Of a DNA stretch of 32,641 nucleotides, positions 8,210 through 17,736 are shown piece by piece (the stretch's first letter is position 1; each line of letters opens with the position of its first letter). Origin of the DNA: Acidimicrobiia bacterium. GTDB taxonomy: Bacteria > Actinomycetota > Acidimicrobiia > IMCC26256 > JAENVU01. The translations under genes and the position numbers were made by a program. The stretch covers positions 1 through 32,641 of the forward strand of contig SHUZ01000010.1 of assembly GCA_009694415.1 (NCBI GenBank). The letters run 5' to 3'. The notes under the pieces were generated by a model. It did no database searches and was not told where the DNA came from. It saw only the letters and a list, made by a program, of their open reading frames with translations.

Positions 8210-9667
8210 ATGCGGCGAAACCTATGGTTGCTCATCATCACGTTCGTTGTGATCTGCGGTACCTTCGGCGCGACTCTTTATTCGGGCAATGTGCCAGTGC
8301 TCGGACTCGATCTGCAGGGTGGCATCGAAGTTCGCTTAGCACCGGTCGGCAAAGACACGCCCAGATCGAGTTCTCTAGACAAAGCGGTCGATGTAATTCG
8401 AAACCGCGTCAATGGTCTTGGTGTGGCGGAGACTGAAGTAAAGCGCGATGGCGATCAGATCGTCGTTGCCCTTCCTGGAGTGAAAGATCGCGATAAGGCT
8501 CGTCGCCTCGTAGGCAAGACGGCCGAGTTGCGCTTTCGGCCGGTCTTGGCAATATTGCCTCCCGATCTACCGGTAACAACCACAACTACGAAATCGGGCG
8601 GGACGACAACAACGACTGTGGCGGGCGCAGTTGTAACAACCACGACCATTCCAAGTTCGATTCCGACTACCTCGATCGAAGAAGACGTTGCCGACGCGAC
8701 GGTGGTCCTACCTGGTCGGGAAACCGGCAAGAAGGCGATCCGTTACCAGTTGGGTCCTGCCGCATTGACCGGTAAGGGCATCAACACGGCCACCGCTCAG
8801 TTCGAACCAGGGTCGGGTTGGGCCGTGAACCTCGAGCTAAACAGTGACGGCCTCGCGAAGTTCAATGAGTTGGCCGCTACATCGTTTCAAAAGCAACCAC
8901 CACAGAATGCGGTCTCGATCGTTCTTGACGGTGTCGTTCAATCGGCTCCGGCCTTCCAGACTGGCTCTTTCGATAGTTCGGGCGTGCAGATTACGGGCGA
9001 CTTCAGCGAATCAGAGGCGAAGGACTTGGCAACCGTGCTTCGCTTCGGCGCATTGCCCGTCCAACTCGAGGAACTGACCACTCAAAGCATTTCTCCGACA
9101 CTCGGTAGCGACCAACTTCGTGCAGGCCTTGCGGCAGGAATTATTGGACTCGCGCTCGTGGCCCTTTACATGCTGCTCTTCTACAGAGTGCTGGGGCTCG
9201 TCGTGGTAATCGGTCTTGCGCTTGCCGGCATGACGATATACACGCTGATCACGTTCCTAGGTAAGTCAATCGGGCTTACCCTCACGCTGGCAGGTATCAC
9301 AGGTCTAATCGTCTCGGTCGGCGTTACGGTCGACTCATATGTCGTGTACTTCGAGCGACTTAAAGATGAAGTACGCACGGGGAGAACCGTTCGTTCCTCC
9401 GTCGACCGCGGTTTCGACCGCGCAATCCGTACGATCCTCGCTGCCGACCTCGTGTCCTTGATCGGCGCCCTGGTTCTCTATTGGATGGCCATCGGTTCAG
9501 TGCGCCAGTTCGCCTTCTTGCTCGGGTTGTCGACTCTGCTCGACTTGGTTCTGTCGTACTGCTTTATGCACCCGATCGTGTATTTCATGGCGCGGCGTAA
9601 GGGTCTGGTTACGGCGAAGGTCGTAGGCATCTCTGCCGGGCTAGACGCACGGGAGGTAACCGTCTAA
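8210..9667 (+). CDS. secD: Protein translocase subunit SecD
   Basis: GLDLQGGIEVRLAP, VIRNRVNGLGVAETEVKRDGDQIVVALPGVKD, GITGLIVSVGVTVDSYVVYFERLKDEVRTGRT. The start at 8210 (MRRNLWLL) is more plausible than the track start at 8165. Confidence 0.97.
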   Translation: MRRNLWLLIITFVVICGTFGATLYSGNVPVLGLDLQGGIEVRLAPVGKDTPRSSSLDKAVDVIRNRVNGLGVAETEVKRDGDQIVVALPGVKDRDKARRLVGKTAELRFRPVLAILPPDLPVTTTTTKSGGTTTTTVAGAVVTTTTIPSSIPTTSIEEDVADATVVLPGRETGKKAIRYQLGPAALTGKGINTATAQFEPGSGWAVNLELNSDGLAKFNELAATSFQKQPPQNAVSIVLDGVVQSAPAFQTGSFDSSGVQITGDFSESEAKDLATVLRFGALPVQLEELTTQSISPTLGSDQLRAGLAAGIIGLALVALYMLLFYRVLGLVVVIGLALAGMTIYTLITFLGKSIGLTLTLAGITGLIVSVGVTVDSYVVYFERLKDEVRTGRTVRSSVDRGFDRAIRTILAADLVSLIGALVLYWMAIGSVRQFAFLLGLSTLLDLVLSYCFMHPIVYFMARRKGLVTAKVVGISAGLDAREVTV

Positions 9668-10797
9668 TGCGCCGCCCCGACGGTCGCCGCCACACCCTAA
9701 AAGACCTCTATCACGAAGATACCTATTTCGATTTTCTGAGTCGCAAGTGGCGATGGGCGCTTGTCTCGGGCATCTTCCTGGTCGCCAGCGTTGTCGGCCT
9801 TGTTGTCCATGGCGGGCTCAACCTTGGGCTCGACTTCACGGGTGGAACGGCTTGGCAGGTGACCGTAGGAGCTAAAGATCCTTCTACTGGCGAGATCCGC
9901 GATCTGTTAGATGGCGTTGGTGTAAGTGGAGCCAAGATTGTGATCGTCGGCGGCGAAGAGGTACGCGTCGAGAGCGGTGATGTCACGCGCGCACAACAGG
10001 AAGATGTGACAGCTGCGTTAGCGAAGTTCGGAGGTGTAAACGTCAGCGCCGTGAGCGTGTCTGAGGTCGGTCCCAGTTGGGGATCGAAGGTCAGTAGCGA
10101 GGCGCTCAAAGCGCTGGCGGTTTTCTTCCTGGTGATCGCGCTCTATCTCACGTTCCGGTTCGAGTTCAAGATGGCGATAGCGGCGATCGTGGCGGTGGTG
10201 CATGACGTCTTCGTCACCATCGGGGTATACGCGATAACGGGATTCGAGGTAACACCTGCGACCGTCGTGGCTTTCCTCACGATTCTCGGGTTCTCTCTTT
10301 ATGACACTGTCGTTGTGTTCGACAAGATCAAGGAGAATGTGCCGCAGGTAGGTACGGTGCGCGGTCTCACATATACGGCAATGGCAAACCGGTCCCTCAA
10401 TCAAGTGTTGATGCGTTCTCTCAATACATCATTCGTAGCGTTGTTGCCGGTCGCGTCCCTGTTGGTTGTAGGCGTAGGAATCTACGGGGCCTTAGCGTTA
10501 CGCGACTTCGGTCTAGCGCTTTTCGTCGGCTTGTTAGTAGGTGCCTATTCCTCAATCTTCGTCGCAACGCCGATTCTCGCTTGGTGGAAGGAACGCGAAC
10601 CCCGGTATCGCGCTCTTGAAGAACGATCGATGTCGCGGGCCAGCAAGCAAGAAATAGGCACTCGTTCCGCGGAAGTTGCTGACAAGGCACAGGCTGTACC
10701 GGCTTCAAAAGCCGGTACGACTCCTGAAACGACAGCAGAAAGTGGCGCCTTGATCCAACCGAAGCCTCGCCAGCCGAAATCTCGCCGTCGCAGGTAG
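9667..10797 (+). CDS. secF: Protein translocase subunit SecF
   Basis: GLNLGLDFTGGTAWQV, GFSLYDTVVVFDKIKENV, SLNQVLMRSLNTS; overlaps the secD stop. Confidence 0.97.
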   Translation: MRRPDGRRHTLKDLYHEDTYFDFLSRKWRWALVSGIFLVASVVGLVVHGGLNLGLDFTGGTAWQVTVGAKDPSTGEIRDLLDGVGVSGAKIVIVGGEEVRVESGDVTRAQQEDVTAALAKFGGVNVSAVSVSEVGPSWGSKVSSEALKALAVFFLVIALYLTFRFEFKMAIAAIVAVVHDVFVTIGVYAITGFEVTPATVVAFLTILGFSLYDTVVVFDKIKENVPQVGTVRGLTYTAMANRSLNQVLMRSLNTSFVALLPVASLLVVGVGIYGALALRDFGLALFVGLLVGAYSSIFVATPILAWWKEREPRYRALEERSMSRASKQEIGTRSAEVADKAQAVPASKAGTTPETTAESGALIQPKPRQPKSRRRR

Positions 10798-10827
10798 TCA
10801 GCCCCCACGCGCGACAATGGTGCGGTA

Positions 10828-13068
10828 GTGAGCCTCACGGAGCCACCTCACACCGGAACTCGGACCGTCGATCGACGGTCCGTTCTGCCATGGCGTCGAC
10901 ACCAGGTCGAGGTCGCGATTGCGCCACTTGTCGCGTTGTACTTGGATCGGCACCGCAAGGCGGACACCGCCCTAATTGAGCGCGCCTACGAAGTTGCGGG
11001 TAAGGCGCACGTCGAACAGGTGCGGCGATCAGGCGAACCCTATATTTCCCATCCGTTGGGGGTAGCGCTGATCATCGCCGATCTCGGTCTTGACGACGTG
11101 ACAGTTGCAGCAGCGTTACTCCACGATGCAGTCGAGGACACGTCGCTGACCATTGAAACAATCGCGACCGAGTTCGGTTCCGATGTCGCGACGATCGTCG
11201 AAGGTGTAACAAAGTTGGATCGTCTTCATTTCGACTCGCGTGAGGCGCAACAGGCGGCGACCTTACGCAAGATGCTGGTCGCGATGGCGAAGGATATTCG
11301 GGTCCTGCTGATTAAGTTGGCAGACCGGCTACACAACATGCGGACTATCGCATCATTGCCCGAAGCGAAGCAGTTACGGATCGCTCAAGAGACACTCGAT
11401 ATCTACGCTCCGCTCGCGCACCGACTCGGGATTGGCGAAGTAAAATGGCAACTCGAAGATCTCTCTTTCGCCGTCCTCTATCCGAAGCGATACGCGGAGA
11501 TCGAACAACTAGTCGCGACCCAGGCTCCGGAACGCGACGACAGCCTCGACCAAGTGCTGAGCGAACTGCGCGCTCGCTTCGCGGAACTGGATATCGAAGC
11601 AGATGTTCGCGGGCGTCCTAAGCACTACTGGTCCATCTACGAGAAGATGGTAGTTCGGAACAAGGAATTCGATGAGGTACAAGACCTGGTCGGAGTACGT
11701 GTCGTCTGTGATTCCGTAAAGGATTGTTATGGCGCACTCGGTTCGATTCACGCCTTGTGGAGGCCGGTACAAGGCCGTTTCAAGGACTACATCGCGATGC
11801 CGAAGTTCAACCTCTATCAATCGTTGCATACGACGGTTGTCGGTCCAGGCGGAAAGCCTTTGGAGATACAGATCCGTACCCGGGAGATGCACAACCGTGC
11901 GGAATATGGAGTAGCCGCTCACTGGAGTTACAAGGAAGACGACGCGGGCGCTACAGCGGATGACATGGTCTGGTTACAGCGACTTGTCGATTGGCAACAA
12001 GAAACCGACGACCCAGCTGAATTTATGGCTTCCCTGAAGGTAGATCTCGACCAGGGTGAGGTCTTTGTTTTCACGCCGAAAGGCAAAGTGGTCACACTCT
12101 CTACAGGGTCTACCGCTGTTGATTTCGCGTACGCCATACATACTGAGGTCGGTCACCGATGTATCGGAGCAAAGGTCAATGGGCGCCTCGTCTCGCTCGA
12201 CTCGGCACTGAGTTCTGGTGACGCCGTCGAGATATTCACCAGCAAGGTCGAAGGTGCTGGCCCAAGTCGAGATTGGCTTCGCTTCGCCGAGACGCCGAGG
12301 GCGCGTTCCAAGATCCGTCAATGGTTCTCGCGTGAGCGGCGCGTCGATGCGATTGACGCGGGGCACGAGGATCTGATCAAGGCGCTCCGTCGTGAAGGGC
12401 TTCCTGTTCAAAAGATCGCTTCATCGCAAGTTCTCGCAGACGTAGCTGGTGAGTTCCATTACGCCGACCTGGATGCCTTGAACGCGGCGATTGGCGAAGG
12501 CCATGTTTCCGCTCGCGCCGTCGCGCAACGCGTGCGCCGTGATTTTGACGGAGGCGAAGAGCAGTTGCCTGTTACGGCTCGCAATCCAAGCCGCGATGCT
12601 GTGCGGCGAAGATCGGCAGGGGTACACGTCGAAGGCCTTGACGACGTACTGGTGCGTCTATCGAGATGCTGCACTCCCGTTCCAGGCGACGAGATTATTG
12701 GATTTGTCACTCGCGGACGCGGTGTTTCTGTGCATCGTTCCGATTGCGCGAATGCCAGTGGTCTCGCATCGCAGGTGGAACGCCTGATTGAAGTTGAGTG
12801 GGATTTGGATTCTCCAGGAACCTACGTCGTTTCGGTCGAGGTGGAGGCTCTCGACCGATCTCGACTACTGCGCGATGTGGCGCACGCGATGGCGGAACAT
12901 CACGTCAATATCCTGGCGTGTAATAGCCAGACGTCCCCAGATCGCGTTGCGCGTTTTCGATTCGATTTCGAACTTGCAGATCCATCACACCTCGACTCGA
13001 TCCTTGCAGCAGTCAAACGAGTCAAGTCCGTATATGACGCGAATCGAGTGTTACCCGGCCGCAGTTGA
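10828..13068 (+). CDS. rel: Bifunctional (p)ppGpp synthetase/hydrolase (Rel/RSH)
   Basis: HD domain (ISHPLGVALIIADLGLDDVTVAAALLHDAVEDT), synthetase (RFKDYIAMPKFNLYQSLHTTVVGPGGKPLEIQIRT), TGS and C-terminal ACT-like regions. GTG start. Confidence 0.98.
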   Translation: MSLTEPPHTGTRTVDRRSVLPWRRHQVEVAIAPLVALYLDRHRKADTALIERAYEVAGKAHVEQVRRSGEPYISHPLGVALIIADLGLDDVTVAAALLHDAVEDTSLTIETIATEFGSDVATIVEGVTKLDRLHFDSREAQQAATLRKMLVAMAKDIRVLLIKLADRLHNMRTIASLPEAKQLRIAQETLDIYAPLAHRLGIGEVKWQLEDLSFAVLYPKRYAEIEQLVATQAPERDDSLDQVLSELRARFAELDIEADVRGRPKHYWSIYEKMVVRNKEFDEVQDLVGVRVVCDSVKDCYGALGSIHALWRPVQGRFKDYIAMPKFNLYQSLHTTVVGPGGKPLEIQIRTREMHNRAEYGVAAHWSYKEDDAGATADDMVWLQRLVDWQQETDDPAEFMASLKVDLDQGEVFVFTPKGKVVTLSTGSTAVDFAYAIHTEVGHRCIGAKVNGRLVSLDSALSSGDAVEIFTSKVEGAGPSRDWLRFAETPRARSKIRQWFSRERRVDAIDAGHEDLIKALRREGLPVQKIASSQVLADVAGEFHYADLDALNAAIGEGHVSARAVAQRVRRDFDGGEEQLPVTARNPSRDAVRRRSAGVHVEGLDDVLVRLSRCCTPVPGDEIIGFVTRGRGVSVHRSDCANASGLASQVERLIEVEWDLDSPGTYVVSVEVEALDRSRLLRDVAHAMAEHHVNILACNSQTSPDRVARFRFDFELADPSHLDSILAAVKRVKSVYDANRVLPGRS

Positions 13069-13076
13069 GATGTCAG

Positions 13077-14555
13077 TTAGCACGTTGGTGTGGTTGTCTC
13101 GCCCGGTGCGCATTCGAGCCATAAATCGACGTCGAGTGTCGTGGCTCCGAAGCCGACAATCTGGCTTACGCGCGGGTCATACGTAATATGCATTACGTTC
13201 TTGATCTGAATATTATTGGCGTAGATGGCTCCCAAGAAGTTGGCGCTGTTCTTTAAGGACACCGCACCGTTGGGTGCATAGAGCAGCACTGCGGTGTTAT
13301 CGCCGCCGGTGACGCTGTCGTCGCTAGGTGCGAAGTTATTTTTAATTCCAATGGCACAGTCTGCGGGGTTGCCACTATTTGTTGTGCAAGTTGTCGCATC
13401 AGTCGCATAAAATGAAGCGAGTACCACAAGTTTGTCGGACGTGTTTCCCGCGACCACGCCGATATTTTTGATGGCGGAGATCGGAGCGTTCATGGCAACC
13501 ACTACAAGGTCGCCGCCAATCAATACGTCGCCTAGCTCTACTGGCGTAGAACCATCACCCCCCTGGATGTAGAAAACACCCGAGAGGTTGCTCTTGTTCG
13601 CGGATATGTAGCTGTTGAATGTGTTGTAATCGGCAGGGAATGTGTATTCATGCACAGTCCCTGCGGGATAGTTACTCGCGTTGTAGGTAAAAGTTGGCAT
13701 TTGCTTCGTCGCAGCTGCAGCAGTGCATGTCAAGGCGAAACTTCCGCCCGTCGGGCCGCCACCGGTAATCGTTCCCCATGTAGTTGCTGTTCCGCCGATC
13801 GTTCCTTGGTTGACTATTTTGTACGAGGAATGGCCCGGGTCATCTCCGCAACCAGGGGAGGAAGATGATCCCTTCGCCAGCCCACCGATTTCGGCATTGT
13901 TGTTAAGGGTGATCGCGGCGCCGCTGGAGTTCTTGCCGCCAGACCAGGCGTCCCCCTCGATGATCGAGTTATTCTCTAGTTCGATGTATCCGGTGGCGGC
14001 GGTCACGCTTCCATCGCCCGCAGAACCATCGGGACAGCCGCCGAATTCCGCCGAACGCACCGCATCGCCATTTTGGACGTGCACATTCGAATTAGCCCAA
14101 ACGTCGCCACAGATCACGTTCTGGTTCTTGGTGTTCACGTCTGACAGGGAGAACAGTCCGTACTCGAAGGACATTGGTGGAGCCATCGTCACCCGCAGGC
14201 GTCGCGAACTCTGGAGCGTTCCTGCTGCGCCAACCGTACCGACAGAATCGATCTGATAGCGATTGCGAGCGAGTGGCAAAACCCTGTAATTGTAAGTGCC
14301 ATCGGCAGTTGCCCCCGAGATTGTCCCTACGGGCACAGTTCCTTTGGTGTTTTGGAGGTAGGCGATCGCCTGGTGCACACCCGACTCGGCGACATGGAGA
14401 GCTTGGCCCCAGGAGCGGTTGCGTGCCGAGGAGGCCGTGTTATGGAAACTTGTGTACATCATTCCGACTGCGAGGATGGACACAACGAACATAACGAGTA
14501 TCGCTGTGACCATCGCGACGCCTTGTTCAGACCGCCGATCAAATGCTGTAGTCAT
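13077..14555 (-). CDS. PilX-like pilus assembly protein with repetitive, glycine/asparagine-rich passenger region
   Basis: N-terminus MTTAFDRRSEQGVAMVTAILVMFVVSILAVGMMYTSFHNTASSARNRSWGQALHVAESGVHQAIAYLQN (PilX-N-like hydrophobic helix). Start chosen at 14555 rather than the track start 14657. Confidence 0.7.
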   Translation of the reverse strand: MTTAFDRRSEQGVAMVTAILVMFVVSILAVGMMYTSFHNTASSARNRSWGQALHVAESGVHQAIAYLQNTKGTVPVGTISGATADGTYNYRVLPLARNRYQIDSVGTVGAAGTLQSSRRLRVTMAPPMSFEYGLFSLSDVNTKNQNVICGDVWANSNVHVQNGDAVRSAEFGGCPDGSAGDGSVTAATGYIELENNSIIEGDAWSGGKNSSGAAITLNNNAEIGGLAKGSSSSPGCGDDPGHSSYKIVNQGTIGGTATTWGTITGGGPTGGSFALTCTAAAATKQMPTFTYNASNYPAGTVHEYTFPADYNTFNSYISANKSNLSGVFYIQGGDGSTPVELGDVLIGGDLVVVAMNAPISAIKNIGVVAGNTSDKLVVLASFYATDATTCTTNSGNPADCAIGIKNNFAPSDDSVTGGDNTAVLLYAPNGAVSLKNSANFLGAIYANNIQIKNVMHITYDPRVSQIVGFGATTLDVDLWLECAPGETTTPTC

Positions 14556-14557
14556 GT

Positions 14558-15103
14558 CTAGGCTCCGTTTCGATTGCGCAGGTTGACCTCGGAGTCGAGG
14601 ATAAGGATCGTTTCCGGCGACCGTTTCGGGCGAACCTGGACATTTATCTGTACCCATTGAGCACCGGGCACCGGGGGTGCAGAGACGTAGGTAAACATTG
14701 TCGTCGTAGCCAAGCCTGTCAATACAGGAACAGCGCTTCCGTTATCAATCTTTCGAGTGAGCGTTGTGCCTGTTGCGTCATAAATCACATGTCGCGGTAC
14801 GCCGTTCCCGTAGGTATCGAACTCGATTCGTGTCGCTGTAGACGCGGCCTCGTCGATGCTGGATGCTTGGCGTACTTCGCGCGTCATGCGGTTGAGCGTG
14901 ACGCGCATCGAGTCGATCGATGCCGTGCGGTCCGCTGTATATGCCTCAGCCTTTACGACTTCTTCCAGGGATGAGAAAATCACGCCGAGTACGATCATCA
15001 ATAGAACTGAAGTGATTATCAACTCTATGATCGTGAAGCCGCCAGAGCGGCCACGATCATCAGCTGCACTGATTTTTTGCGAGGGAGATCGTGTTAGTTG
15101 CAT
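14558..15103 (-). CDS. Type IV pilin-like minor prepilin (PilW/GspJ-like)
   Basis: Class III signal/prepilin motif GG-FTIIELIITSVLLMIVLGVIFSSLEE; alternative GTG start at 15121. Confidence 0.8.
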   Translation of the reverse strand: MQLTRSPSQKISAADDRGRSGGFTIIELIITSVLLMIVLGVIFSSLEEVVKAEAYTADRTASIDSMRVTLNRMTREVRQASSIDEAASTATRIEFDTYGNGVPRHVIYDATGTTLTRKIDNGSAVPVLTGLATTTMFTYVSAPPVPGAQWVQINVQVRPKRSPETILILDSEVNLRNRNGA

Positions 15104-16340
15104 TGGACTCGTTACCTGCACTGTCGTAGGCCTTTACATAGAAACGGACGGAAGTTAGTGTCTTGGAATGTGAATCGGTCGCGTAGGTCGAGGAAGTCGA
15201 ATTGAGCGCTTGCCATGTAGCGCCGTCGGTACTTCGGTAAACGCGATATCCGACCAGGTACAGGTCTGATGACGCTGACCAAGAGAGGTTGACGGTTCTG
15301 GTGGAACCGGAACACGACACCGTGCGGTTCAGCACTCCGGGAATAGTCGGCGGTGTTGTGTCGAGAATGATGTCTTGTTGGGGGAGGATCCAAGGAATCC
15401 CAGATAGCCCGATACGCGCGCGTCCGGAGACCGCACGGAGTCCATCGCTCCCGGTGATGGTCCACGCTACCGTTGGATTCAGCGGGTCGTAAATGACGTC
15501 TGAACCCCAAGAAATGCCGTTGTTCGAGAAGTTCAGGTAGATCGGTGCGCCACACCCCGCCATGTTTATTGAAAGCGTGACATTGGGGACCGCTGTAAAC
15601 TCGTTGCCTGAGCCAGCCCCGCCGATGAAATCAAATGAACCGCAGCCGCCGGGGGGAACAGTGGTGGTTGTGGTACTTGGCGGAGGCAACGTAGTCGTAG
15701 AAGATGAGGCCGAGGGAGGCGACACCGTGACGGTGCCTGGCGTGAACAGAACGGATTCACGTAAGAGACGAGCAGTTCCGGGGATCGCGACGCTGTCATA
15801 CTCGACGACGACCGTGATGCGTTTGAGGTTCTGACTACCTAAAATTTCTGGTTGATCGACCCACGTGACGTATTGGTAAACATTCAGGACGGTTCCACCG
15901 ACGGCCGTGGGAGGTTCAATGTGGACGACAGGCCCGGCAGGGTCAGTTTCGACGATCATCGGTTCACTGGATCCCTCGCCCGAGTAGTCGTAGTTCGATC
16001 CTGTTACGAAGTGATCGGGGTTGTTCACGGAAGCGTTGTGCTCCGGCCACGTCGCGAGTGCAAGTTGGGGATAGTCGACATCACGGAGTTCCTCTAGGCG
16101 CTTGTTGGCCGCCGCTTCGGCAACCTGGCGTGCTCGAGCGAGTTGGACGGTCTTGAAAGAAACGCCGATCGTGCCCATCATGGCGGTCATGGTGATGGCC
16201 AAAAGGGTGAGGGCTACAACGAGTTCGATGAGGCTCATGCCGGTCTCGCCGCGCGCGCGTGTTCCTAGGTTTTCTGGCCGCGTTCCTACCCCCGCCGTGC
16301 GGCGCGGGCGCGGATTTCTGGTCTTGTTGCGACCTCTCAC
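15060..16340 (-). CDS. Type IV minor prepilin (PilV/GspI-like) with Thr/Pro-rich linker and C-terminal Fn3-like domain
   Basis: Prepilin motif G-MSLIELVVALTLLAITMTAMMGTIGVSFK; linker SASSSTTTLPPPSTTTTTVPPGG; Fn3-like VNLSWSASSDLYLVGYRVYRSTDGATWQALNSTSSTYATD...VRFYVKAYDSAGNES. Confidence 0.78.
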   Translation of the reverse strand: MRGRNKTRNPRPRRTAGVGTRPENLGTRARGETGMSLIELVVALTLLAITMTAMMGTIGVSFKTVQLARARQVAEAAANKRLEELRDVDYPQLALATWPEHNASVNNPDHFVTGSNYDYSGEGSSEPMIVETDPAGPVVHIEPPTAVGGTVLNVYQYVTWVDQPEILGSQNLKRITVVVEYDSVAIPGTARLLRESVLFTPGTVTVSPPSASSSTTTLPPPSTTTTTVPPGGCGSFDFIGGAGSGNEFTAVPNVTLSINMAGCGAPIYLNFSNNGISWGSDVIYDPLNPTVAWTITGSDGLRAVSGRARIGLSGIPWILPQQDIILDTTPPTIPGVLNRTVSCSGSTRTVNLSWSASSDLYLVGYRVYRSTDGATWQALNSTSSTYATDSHSKTLTSVRFYVKAYDSAGNESNATNTISLAKNQCS

Positions 16341-16386
16341 ACGATCCTCCTGTGGTGGTCTATCGGCAGGATCGCCGTCTTTCTGA

Positions 16387-17736
16387 ATGGCGGCGGCGGT
16401 TTATGGGCAACAGACCCAGAATATCGTGGGGGGCAGCGGTAGCATCCGCGCTGTGCCGCCCGACACCGACCAGTTCCGCTCTCCAAAGGGTATCCACGAC
16501 GTACTGCCGCCAGAATCGGGCAGATGGGTAGATTTAGTGAGCAGGTTCGCTGCTCGGGCCCAGAACGCCGGATTTGGCCTAGTTATCTCACCGATGTTCG
16601 AGCATGTCGAGGTTTTTGAACGCGTGGGTGAACACACCGATGTCGTTTCCAAGGAGATGTACACGCTCACGGACAAGGGCGGTCGCTCGCTCGCGTTGAG
16701 GCCCGAAGGCACGGCTGGTGTGGTCCGCGCCTATGTCCAGCATCACCCAACGCCTCCGTGGAAGGTGTTTTACGTCGCTCCTAATTTTCGGTACGAGCGC
16801 GCGCAAAAAGGGCGCTACCGACAGCACTGGCAGGTAGGTGTCGAGGTTTTGGGAACAGACGACTCCGACGCCGACGTCGAAGTGATCGCCCTATTGGCCG
16901 GCTTCTATGCCGACCTCGGGCTTACAGGTGTTCGACTACTGCTCAATTCAATGGGCGATGCGGAGAGCCGTCCCGAGTATATATTGGCGCTGCGTAGTTA
17001 CCTGCTCGCACACGTCGATGGACTCGGCGACGATTTTCGTACACGAGCCGAAGGGAACCCACTTCGGGTTCTCGATTCCAAGTTGGAAGCATGGCAAGAC
17101 GTTATTGAGCGTGCGCCGCAACTGACGGAATATCTGTCCACCGAGTCACGCGATCATTTTGAACGCGTTCAAGAGGGGCTTTCGGCACTCGGAGTCGACT
17201 ACGAGTTGATGCCGCGGCTCGTTCGAGGTTTCGACTACTACACGAGCACAACCTTCGAGTTCCAGAGCATGGCTTTAGATTCGGCGCAGAACGCGATTGG
17301 TGGTGGAGGTCGGTACGACGGTCTCGCACAACAGATGGGCGGAGATCCGACGCCAGGGATCGGATTCGGCGCTGGCATAGAACGCACTTTGCTCGCAATC
17401 GATTCACAAGGAGACGTTGCGAAGAGCCAAAAAACGTTGGATGCGTTTGTGGTCGATGGATGTGGACCGACGCGAAGCACCGACGTGCTCGTATTGGTCG
17501 GGACATTACGCGATGCGGGGTTAGCAGTAGACCGGGCGTTCGACGGAAGATCGTTGAAGGCGCAATGGAAATCGGCAGATCGCTCTGGAGCGCGGTTCGG
17601 TGTCATGCTCGGTAGCGATGAGGCTTCCCGCGATGCCGTCGCTGTTAAGGACATGGAAACAGGGGAGCAGGTAGAAGTGCAGCGCGCTTCTCTTGCGGTG
17701 TGGTTGCACGATAAGAGAGTGAACCTAAGCCGATGA
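16387..17736 (+). CDS. hisS: Histidine--tRNA ligase (likely start GTG 16453)
   Basis: FRSPKGIHDVLPPESGRW, RPEGTAGVVRAYVQH, APNFRYERAQKGRYRQHWQVGVEVLG, LVRGFDYYTSTTFEF, GGGGRYDGL. Confidence 0.97.
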   Translation: MAAAVYGQQTQNIVGGSGSIRAVPPDTDQFRSPKGIHDVLPPESGRWVDLVSRFAARAQNAGFGLVISPMFEHVEVFERVGEHTDVVSKEMYTLTDKGGRSLALRPEGTAGVVRAYVQHHPTPPWKVFYVAPNFRYERAQKGRYRQHWQVGVEVLGTDDSDADVEVIALLAGFYADLGLTGVRLLLNSMGDAESRPEYILALRSYLLAHVDGLGDDFRTRAEGNPLRVLDSKLEAWQDVIERAPQLTEYLSTESRDHFERVQEGLSALGVDYELMPRLVRGFDYYTSTTFEFQSMALDSAQNAIGGGGRYDGLAQQMGGDPTPGIGFGAGIERTLLAIDSQGDVAKSQKTLDAFVVDGCGPTRSTDVLVLVGTLRDAGLAVDRAFDGRSLKAQWKSADRSGARFGVMLGSDEASRDAVAVKDMETGEQVEVQRASLAVWLHDKRVNLSR

